Source: Chrysomallon squamiferum (taxonomy: Eukaryota > Mollusca > Gastropoda > Neomphalida > Peltospiridae). Taken from it: 64,000 nucleotides of DNA. This document shows positions 52,350-64,000 of this stretch, piece after piece; position 1 is the stretch's first letter; the number at the start of each line of letters is the position of its first letter. Below the pieces are notes generated by a model. The model worked only from the letters and a program-made list of their open reading frames with translations. It ran no database searches and was not told where the DNA came from. Both the position numbers and the translations under genes were made by a program. The DNA lies in contig CM022672.1 of the NCBI GenBank assembly GCA_012295275.1, positions 13,148,995 through 13,212,994 of the forward strand. Direction: 5' to 3'.

Positions 52350-55300
52350 ACTTTTCTGAATATATTGTCCAACTTATGTTTATTCTAATCGATCTAAAAA
52401 CAAATAATATGTTATTTAACAGTTACAGAATGCTTATGTATAAGATTCGGTAACTAAATGAAATTCAGTTTAACGACACCTTCATTTCTTTATTTAAATG
52501 TATGTTCTGTTAATTAATGCTTTCATTTTATTTTATTTTATTAAACAGTCACAAAGGTCTATGTTGTTTATTTTATTAGTTAAGAAAGAATATCACCAGC
52601 AGTGGAGTCTTCTCCTTTTTTCTTTTTTTTTTAGCAGCAAGTGTTCTTTTATATATACCCTCCCATTAACATCTAGTATGTACTATAATTGTTGATAAAC
52701 CAGAGAATGACCAAAAATGTTCAGCAATAGGATATGCATGAGCAAATCAGTAGTTCATCACTGACATTTACAGTATCATACAGATCATTTCATTATTATC
52801 AATATTTTCCAAGACAATTATCACTTATATATTCCTTTAATTTTACCTTTAAAAAGATTATTATTATTTTATTGATATAATTGTTCCAGAGTGCAACAGA
52901 TCCATTGATCAAGCCTCTTGGACGGCATACTATTACCATGGTACCAGGAGATGGTGTTGGACCAGAACTGATGGCCAGTGTCCAAGATGTCTTCCAAGCA
53001 GCAGGGGTTCCAGCAGATTTTGAAGAACTGTTTATAAGGTTTATAATCATATATTAATAGAATTAATTAATTCAATTTCATAAGCAGACTAGCATGCAGT
53101 GTCTATATGGGCTTGATACAATTGTTTTTCTGTTTTGTCTTATTTATAAGGCTTGTTACTTTTAATTACTATTTTGATTTAAAGATGAAAGAATATATAA
53201 TATCAATAATAATAATAATAATAATAATAAAATGAATAAATAAATAAATAAATTAACATAAGAATAATAAAATAACATTAAAAAAAATTGAGATAAAATA
53301 AAAAATAGGAAAAGCCAAACTATTATATTGCCTATTTACATAAATTTATAGAATTATGTAAAACAGTTTCAAGGCATCAATTGCATGTTATTTTATATGT
53401 ATGTATATATAAATATATTTTAAAAAAAACACCACACACACACACACCTATATATGTATGTATATATATATATATATATATACACACACATACATACATT
53501 TTACATAGATACACACACACACACATACATACATTTTACATAGATATACACACACACACATATATATAATTGTTAGAATTGTAAAGGAATCTATAACCAA
53601 ACATATACACTTTGCTAGACCCAGTTATAGTGGAAATACATAAAAATGGATTAAAAACTACTTTAAAACACAGTAATAGATTTAAAAAAAAATTTCGTTA
53701 TTATTATTTTTGTTTCCAGTGAGGTACATCCCAGTCAGAGTGCTAGTGTGGAGACAGTGGTGGATTCGTTTGAAAGAAATGGAGTAGGACTAAAGGGAAT
53801 CATCACAACTCCAGCCAATTTTAAAGGAGGGATCTTACAAACATTAAACATGAGAATTAGGTAAGTGAAATTAATTTTGTACAGTAGACAGTAAAAAACA
53901 GTGTTTATATCACAAGACCCACGGTTGTAAGATCAATGTTTACCAACACAGATTTAATTTTTTCCTATTCATTTAGTTACATGAAAATATATGAGTAAAA
54001 TAAGGACATTTTTATAATGGACAGAGAAAGCATGGTTTTTCTTGCTAGCCTCAGAGTAATAGGATCAATTCTTATCAGTGTACATATTTGAATTTTTACT
54101 GTTTACAAACACCAAATGTGAGAATATTTAAGTGACATTAATACTGATTTTTATAAATAAATAGGGAAAGTAGGCTTTGCATGGCAATCTCAGGATCATA
54201 AGATCAGTTCTTACCAATGTGCAAATATGACTTTTTATTATTTGTGAAATCAGAACCTGAGGATATATAAATAAAATTATGACAGACTGAGTTTTATAAC
54301 ACATGACATTTCTCTTCATTTTGATATTTTAATTTCAAAAGGTTTCATCTTACCTTTTAAATAGAAGAATCAGGTCATTAAGTATTTCTTAAAACTATTT
54401 TTAGCTAAATGGTTAAAACACTGAACATTTCAATATGTAATTGTTAGTATTTAACAATTTCTAGCTTGTTTCGGGGAACTGTTCATGCTTGCCTGTCATG
54501 TTAACAATGTCAAACTTTGTCAGAGAGTTCTGAGATAGGTCAGTGTTTATTTGCTCTCATTATTTTTTTTTTTTATTATTACAGGAGGAAATTAGATCTG
54601 TTTGCTAATGTGGTGTGGGTAAAGAGCCTTCCTGGTTACAAAACTCGTCATGATAATCTCGACTTTGTCATTATTCGTGAACAGACTGAAGGAGAATACA
54701 GTGCACTAGAACATGAGGTAAAAATAAAGTGGTTTTTTTTTTTTTGACACCTGACCAGTTTAACCCTTTGTGCCCTGTGTTCAGGTTTTATTCCCAGCTA
54801 ATGTTGCAAAGCCAAAGGTTGCTGTTATTATGAGATGCTTATACTGTGTTGTTAGGCTGCATGTATAAGTCACTGGCTCATTTCTGGTTGCTTTTCAGTT
54901 AATTTCAAAATGGTTAGAGTCCAAATGGCTAAATTGCACTCATATTGGTGGACAGAACAAATGGCCTAAACACAGTTTCTACATTTCCAAGTGACTGTTA
55001 GATTTGTCATTAGAAATCACTATAAATTTTTACAGACTTAATTTTACTGGTTTTGTTAAAAGTCTGAAATTATGATCACTGAGTAAAATTGTTGCAATGT
55101 TGGGGAATTTATTGTGTTTTTATTTTATGCAAAATAAACCGATCACTTCTGAATGATTTTTGTTTTAACTAATTTTAGAGTGTGGAAGGAGTAATTGAGT
55201 GTTTGAAGATAATCACCAGAGATAATTCTAGAAGAATAGCAAAGTTTGCATTTGACTATGCTACACGACACAACAGAGAAAAAGTGACTGCAGTACATAA

Positions 55301-57654
55301 GGCCAATATCATGTGAGAAAACTTTATTGTAGCAGTTGTCTTTTTTTGTATGATTACACACATATATTTTCTATTTCAAAAGATGAAGTAAACTGAAATC
55401 ACAAAAGAAAGAGCAATTTAATTTTAGCAGTAACTTAAACATTATATTAATGTGTTAAGATGGACTACAGCATAAACAATGGAATATATTGATGATTTTA
55501 TAAGTTTAGAATGTGTCACTCCTAATTTTTTCTGTCTCCATCTCTCCTTTTCTTAATTTTTCTATTTTTATATTACTCTATTTTTAGTCTCTCTTGTTTT
55601 TAACATAATCTTTGAAAAATGAAAACTGTTGAAAGTAACAAAATAATGAAGGCCAAAAGAATCCTGAAATTATAAATGAACATTGTCTTTTTTTTCTTTC
55701 TTTTTTTTAAAACTTTTCCTTGGTTCTTTCAGGAAACTTGGAGATGGTCTGTTTTTAAAATGTTGTGCAGAAGTTGCAGAAATGTACCCAAGAATTAAAT
55801 TTGATTCTATGATTATTGACAACACATGCATGCAGGTGCAGTTAATATGAGAAAATGTTTTTTTTTTACTTAATTTCTCTTTCATATTTTTCCTCTTCAT
55901 AATTCATATAGGTTTATCAATTTAGAGCCATGAAATGCAAGCCTCTATCTTTTCTTTGATCATATTTTATTAGAAGGCTAAAATGTATTAATTCTGATTA
56001 TTTTATTTGACATTAACATTAATATATGGAATGAAATAAGTTCTTAATATTTAGTACCCAGATTGCTGCTATCCTATATATAATGTATATGTTTAAAATA
56101 AATATATCTTTTGCATTTTTAATTTTTGTTTGGCCTATATGGGATTCAGTTTTTATTTTATTAGAACCAGTAGTTACACTTTACAAATATTTAGGGAAAT
56201 ACATTCTGAAAATTATTATTAAGCCATGAACTTCTTTTTCCACAAATGTTACAACTATACTGAGTGTCTTCTCTTTTTCACCATGCTAATTTCAACTTTA
56301 ATTTATTTATTGTGAATTCAATCTGTTCTATGGCTCATCCATAAAATACTAACAAGGAATTCAATATTTCTTTTGATAATAGTATTAACTGCAACTAATT
56401 ATCATTTAGGGTTTAGCATCACTGTAATTTTTAAATTGTATTTTATTTTTTATTTTTTCTCTCAACAGCTGGTATCAAATCCTCATCAGTTTGATGTTAT
56501 GGTAATGCCAAACCTCTACGGTCACATCATTGACAATCTTGCTGCAGGTCTTGTTGGTGGAGCTGGTGTAGTCCCAGGAGAAAGTTACAGTAAAAATGTG
56601 GCTATCTTCGAACAGGTAAGTTATTTTTATATGTCTCAACATCCACGTATATTATATTGTTAACATTTAAAAAAAAAATTATAATGACTAGTAATTTTAA
56701 TGGGAAGAGATTGAGAACTGAAAATGATTTATAATACATTAGCAAGAGAAATAGCAAAATTAAATAAATAAATAAATAAATAATATAATCATGAAAATAA
56801 AAGTTAAAAATAATAATAATAATAATGATGATAATGATAATAATATAATCATGAAAATAATAATAATAAAAGTAAATAAAAAATAAAAAATATTAATAAT
56901 AATTTAAAATAAAAATTAAAAACTTTTTGTTTGTTTAGGGTGCTCGCCACTCCTTTGCCGAGGCTGTTGGTAAAAACATTGCCAATCCTACTGCTGTTTT
57001 ACTGAGTGCATGCAACTTGCTGAATCACCTTCACCTTGAGTACCATTCTCAACTCATACAAGATGCTATTTACAAAGTTATTAAAGATGGAAAGGCAAGT
57101 TATATAGTTTATATAGGATCAGTTTTCCTCATTACACCAACTTGACTACAGCCATTGCAGTGGTATTCCATGAGTTTAGTGAACAAGGAATAGTATATCA
57201 GAGGCCATGACATGTATTTTATGTAAATGTATATAAAAAAAATATTATTATTAATTGGTAGAAGTAACTTGTGTAGGGAGAAAATGTTTTTAACTTATAA
57301 ACAACAAAAGAAAAGAAAAAAAAAAGAAAAAATAATTCTTCTTTTTAAACACACAATTAATATTAAATATAAAAACACTATGACCCACTCCTAACCATTT
57401 AAATGTAAATCTGTTTGTTATAAAAAGGCATTGTACAGTCTTTTTTTTTAAATAGAAATCATAACTGTTAAGACAGGACATAAGGAAGCTTTTTGCAGGT
57501 AGACAGCCTAGGTTTTTCAAAGCATATATAAACATTCAAATTGAAAATATAAATTATATATTTTCTCTCTCTGTTGTAGGTTTGCACTCATGACATGGGA
57601 GGTTATGCTTCGACTACAGATATGACTCGAGCAGTGATTGAAAACCTACAGTGA
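51927..57654 (+). CDS. IDH3B: NAD-dependent isocitrate dehydrogenase subunit beta, complete
   Basis: Join 51927-52010, 52890-53038, 53720-53860, 54585-54717, 55179-55312, 55733-55835, 56469-56615, 56939-57094 and 57580-57654 gives 373 residues (human 385). Residues 1-28 ([14 protein letters not shown]...) are Arg-rich and acid-poor, a mitochondrial presequence. The enzyme body starts [14 protein letters not shown], followed by [73 protein letters not shown] and [31 protein letters not shown]-type and linker residues match the beta rather than alpha or gamma subunit. IDH3 oxidises isocitrate to 2-oxoglutarate in the TCA cycle; beta is a structural subunit pairing with alpha (family knowledge). 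Intron 8 has a GC donor (AAAG/GCAAGT). The donor after 53038 (GTTTAT) is weak but fixed by homology. Confidence 0.96.
52299..52347. repeat. GA microsatellite
   Basis: About 24 uninterrupted GA units in IDH3B intron 1. Confidence 0.95.
53203..53260. repeat. AAT/AAAT microsatellite
   Basis: AAT units passing into AAAT units, in IDH3B intron 2. TATG/CACA patches follow at 53396-53565 in the same intron. Confidence 0.8.
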
Positions 57655-60600
57655 TACATAGCTGTTAGGCAGTGATAAATTTAAAAAAAAAAAGAAAAAA
57701 AAAAAGAAGTAAATAAACCACACGTTTGATTAATGCTCATGAGAGATTAGTTTTTATGTTAACCAATTTTACCAAGTAAACTGTGCTTTTATGTCAGTAG
57801 TTTTCAAATACCTTTCATAAATGGAACGTAACAGAAAATAAACATCAGAGAAACATAATTAACATTGTGCCCCTTTACTGTTTTGTGCTGTAAGTAAAGT
57901 GCTTAATATTAAGTGCTGAATTGCTATTATAATGTATATTTTGAGTTTTTGTGAAATCTCACTAGTTTTGGATGCTTAATTGTTAACGCACAAATCATGA
58001 ATTAAACTTGTTTCTTTTTTATTATTTGTTTGTACCTGTTACATTTTATATGAATGTTGTATATTTGTTATCTCATCATGAATATACATGTGAGAATTGT
58101 ACATAATAAAAAAAATGTCCTATATGTTTATTTGTTTTTATTATTATTTATTCTTTATCATTGTAACTATCCACCAATAAACTTATGAAATGAAGAGTTA
58201 ATGGAGCCAATAAAAGTTATTTGAAATGAATACATTTCAAATTATTATAAAAAAATAATTTGTAGCTTGAAAGCTTTAGTTGTGCATTTTTCATAATTCC
58301 TTAGAAATGTTATTGTAAATCTCATTTTATTTTCAAGATAAAGTATTATGACAAAATACATTATATAAATATGTATACACACACAGTTTTTGTTTGTGGC
58401 ACTAAATTTTTTCACAATTCACAAAGATAAAATGGGTTTAAAATATTATTTTCTTATAAATAATGTACCATTTAAAACAATGTTTTGAAAGAACAAAACT
58501 AGATAAAGGGATATTATCTGAAGATGAATCAAATGGCCTCATTCTATTAATATAATAAATTATGAAGATCAGCCAAACACACTGAAGAAAACCCCACAAA
58601 ACAATATTAATGACTGTGTTTCAACATATCAGTATCATTAATCATAAAAATAAATTATTATTTAGACATTTTATCTGTTTCATGTTCTTTTGGTTTACTG
58701 TTTGACCTTAATAATAATCAGCTTGAAAACAACAGATGTGAATATTAAATAAAGAAGTTTTTATTATTTCACAATCACAAAACATTGCATAAAAATAACA
58801 TTTAACCTGTTATAGTGATATTAATATGGTTTAAAAATTGACACAATGACAGAACAAATAAAAACATATGAAGTTGAAGAGTTATAGATCTTGTTTTAAC
58901 AACATAAGAATTATATTTAATGTTTCTCATTTAACAAGTTGATTTTGGGCGGTTTTTGTTTCTTCTTTTTTTTTTTTTAAATGTCAAGAGATTAAGGTGC
59001 AGTTAAGGTCATGAGTCCCATATTTAATTTTTGTAATATAGATGGTTTTTGGAGCAATTATAACATTAAGGGGAAATTTTTTTTTTTAAAATAGCAAATT
59101 ATCAGATCTGTTACTTAAAATGAAACAATATATTCTACGTAATATATACACATTATTTTTACAACATCAAATTTTGAAACAATGTTTAGTGGACTAGTGT
59201 ACTTTTTTTTTTCATTCATATCAGGTGGTGGCGACCAGTTGTTTATATATAAAAATATTTCTAAAATGACACCCATATACATGGCTAGGTTCATGTTATA
59301 ATTCACTGATGATCAAGAAAATGAAAAAAAAAAAAAAAAAAAAAAAGTAAATTCTCAGACATAAGGGTTAATGTATAAATATTTTAAACCATAATACATT
59401 GTGTTTTTAATGATTTTATTGTGGCTTCTCCAAATTATTTTAAGTCTGAAACAAGTTATTCTGCAGCATATACTATCAGCAGAAGTGTACAAATCATGAG
59501 ATATAAATCAAACCTTGACAAGCTAAAAGTGATTTGTAAACACAAAATACACACTTATGTAAAAAAATATTATATGTTACTAATCATCCAGGCAATTGTT
59601 TTATAAAAAAAAAATCTCACAAAACATTTCACTGAATCCAAAACAGATTAATACATTGTTCATGTCCCTGCAAATTATTTGATTGTAGGCATTGCTGTGA
59701 TAATGGAAAAAAACCAACAGAAAAGGATTTTTATTTTTTTTAAATATATGATACAAACTTGAAGTAAAAATGAATTAGACGTTCATATCCATAACATTCA
59801 GATGTTAAAAACAAACTGAAGTAGTTATGTAATATTAAAGCCTGAAGCAGACATGATGGAGAACAAACAACACAGGAATTTTATTAACAATACAGAATAA
59901 AACCAGTTACACGTACTGTAATAATCAAATAACAAATACCATCATAACAGGGTTTTTTAAAATCATACATTTTGAAATGAATTTTAAAAAATTAAAGCAT
60001 ATATTTATATTTTGTTTTATATATATATCAATAAGTCAAACATCAAGGAATCAGAAGACTAAGGACAAAACTAAAGCCTGTTATAATATATTCATGTCTT
60101 TATAATAAGGAGATGTATTAACTGTCAAATCAAACTCAAGAAAATGTCACTAAAAAAGAGAAGAAAAACAAAAAAGACTAGTATGAGGTTACTCAGTCAA
60201 ACTGGATAAAAATTACTTTTTTATTTATCTTCATTAAAAAATATTTAAAAATTAAAAAAATAAAAAAAATAAAATGTTCTTTCTTCTTATTAAATACAGC
60301 ATTAGTATGGAGAAAATATAATATTTTTTAATATCATTATATGGACGGAATATGTTTAAATTAAAATAAAATATTTTTTTTTAAACACAAACAAAATTCA
60401 CAGCTGCATTCAAGAAACTTGAAGTATGATAAAAAAAAAAAAAAATCATTGTTTCAAATTATTGTAAGTTGTGACCAATGCATGATTAGTTAATTATTAC
60501 CAATAAGAAAATGGGAAAAAACAAACAACCCTGAAATCTATATAATAGCTGAATTAACTAAATAGTTTTAAAAAAAGGAAAACAAGAAACCACTTAGATA

Positions 60601-61458
60601 AAATTCTCATATACAAACTATTAACATAAAATGCACCAAAACCTTGGCTATCACTTGAATGACAATGACTGGACAATCTTAATGAAAAATACATCAGTTT
60701 ATTTATGCTTTGGTAAAACATTTTAACCGATTTACATCCATGGAATTAAGACAAAATGGCACACCAAGAACTAAATACACGTTTTCCTCTAAAATTTCCT
60801 ATTTGACAAATGAGTCCAGTGTTACACCAAACATCAAAACAAGAACCAGCTTCATACACAAACATGATGATCAGCAACATCAAGGTGATACCACATGACG
60901 CTGAGGTCAGATTTTACAAGTGAAAATAAAAAAATAAAAAAAAATCTCAATTATCTGTGTAGTCTTGTGTCAACAGTGATCACAGCCAGATGCTATTATG
61001 ACAGCAAGGGCATATAGGTCATGATACTGTGCAATCCTTGGTATGCAGCAAGTATAATCTATATTAAATATTAAGAAACGATTACCATTCCAAAATGCTT
61101 TGGTCTCGTCTGAAATGAAGCTGAAACACCTGTTGTTTGTTTTTTTATCTAATACAAAATTTAATATAATTAATAGCATCTGAATAGCTGATGCCCTTTT
61201 TAATCATAAACATCCACTCTCTTGAAAAACATTTCTAAACAGCAAATTTTTTTTAAATTTTAAAACGATTCAGTAATGTAATCCCCTTCTGTTAATAAAC
61301 ATGTCTTCATAGTAAGTCATAAATCTGTACCTGTTTTTACTTATTATTATTTTAAAAGAATCTAAGATCCAGTGCACTGAAAACACAAGGATTACACAGT
61401 ACGTTGTGAATACAATGATTAGAATAAAAATGATGTAGTCAGAGTGATAATAAAACAT
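57655..61458. other. 3' UTRs and spacer between convergent IDH3B and ARL3
   Basis: No protein-like frame. It is AT-rich but poor in microsatellites, consistent with 3' UTRs of both genes. IDH3B poly(A) candidates on the plus strand are AATAAA at about 57713, 57838 and 58105. The short frames at 59421-59606 and 60710-60898 show no homology that I recognise and no splice context, so they are not called. Confidence 0.5.
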
Positions 61459-63636
<2,178 letters not shown>

Positions 63637-64000
63637 CTGAAAAATAATTAATATTCACTACACAATATGATTTTAATAAACAAAACAAATTTTAGAAAAT
63701 GATTACATGTAAGACACACAAAACAAAACAAATAGTGATACCTAAATTCGCTGATGGCATTACTTTACAATACTAGGAACCTCTTTTAAATTATTAATTT
63801 ATTTCACTAAACCATATATATATTAAAATTTATTTTATTTAATGCACTTTTATAGAAAATTTACATTAAGAATAAACTGTCTAATCATAAATTATTTATT
63901 ATTAAAATTCAGACAATAAGCTGGTTGTGCCAATATGATGAATATCGAAATGAAAATACCGTTTTTAATTAAATTATATTTTTTTAATTTCTGATTCAAA
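63637..64000 (-). other. ARL3 intron 1 (partial)
   Basis: AT-rich sequence without a recognisable coding start; the ATG exon of ARL3 was not found here. A minus-strand ATGGTTTAG near 63810 has no support as a start exon. Confidence 0.5.

Overview
The window is animal nuclear DNA. It is very AT-rich, packed with microsatellites (mostly AAT/ATT, CA/GT, GA/CT and TATG/CATA), and its genes are split by 0.3-3 kb introns with GT-AG (rarely GC-AG) boundaries. The gene set (Abl, CACYBP, IDH3B, ARL3), a degraded tRNA-derived SINE that resembles the SINE widespread in molluscs, and a candidate RFamide neuropeptide gene suggest a lophotrochozoan, most likely a mollusc. The species cannot be named from the sequence alone.

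Layout: 2644-13144 (+) holds the Abl tyrosine kinase from the equivalent of human exon a2 to the stop codon; the alternative first exons lie off the left edge. 14.1-24.8 kb is a repeat-dominated gene desert. 24866-26348 (-) is a two-exon gene for an unrecognised 268-residue secreted protein. 30153-33695 (-) is a three-coding-exon gene for a 105-residue preprohormone ending in an amidated Leu-Arg-Phe, with a possible TATA box and non-coding exon near 35.25 kb. 35.3-43.0 kb is repeats. 43071-47137 (+) is CACYBP/SIP, complete. 48893-51239 (-) is an AhpD-like peroxidase-related enzyme lacking only its first exon. It sits head to head with IDH3B (51927-57654, +, complete). 61459-63636 (-) is ARL3, lacking only the exon with the initiator Met.

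The housekeeping genes act in unrelated pathways: cytoskeletal and adhesion signalling (Abl), beta-catenin ubiquitination scaffold (CACYBP), TCA cycle (IDH3B), ciliary cargo release (ARL3). The most novel material is the pair of same-strand secreted-protein genes at 24.9-35.3 kb. One is a probable single-copy long RFamide hormone, the other a Cys-poor, Asn/Lys-rich secreted protein that I cannot assign to a family. Other notable points are two GC-AG introns, a duplicated splice acceptor inside the AhpD-like gene, an extra intron in the Abl P-loop, and a foldback element wrapped around a CATA microsatellite.

All gene models were assembled by hand from reading frames, splice consensus and recalled family sequences. 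No transcript or database evidence was available.
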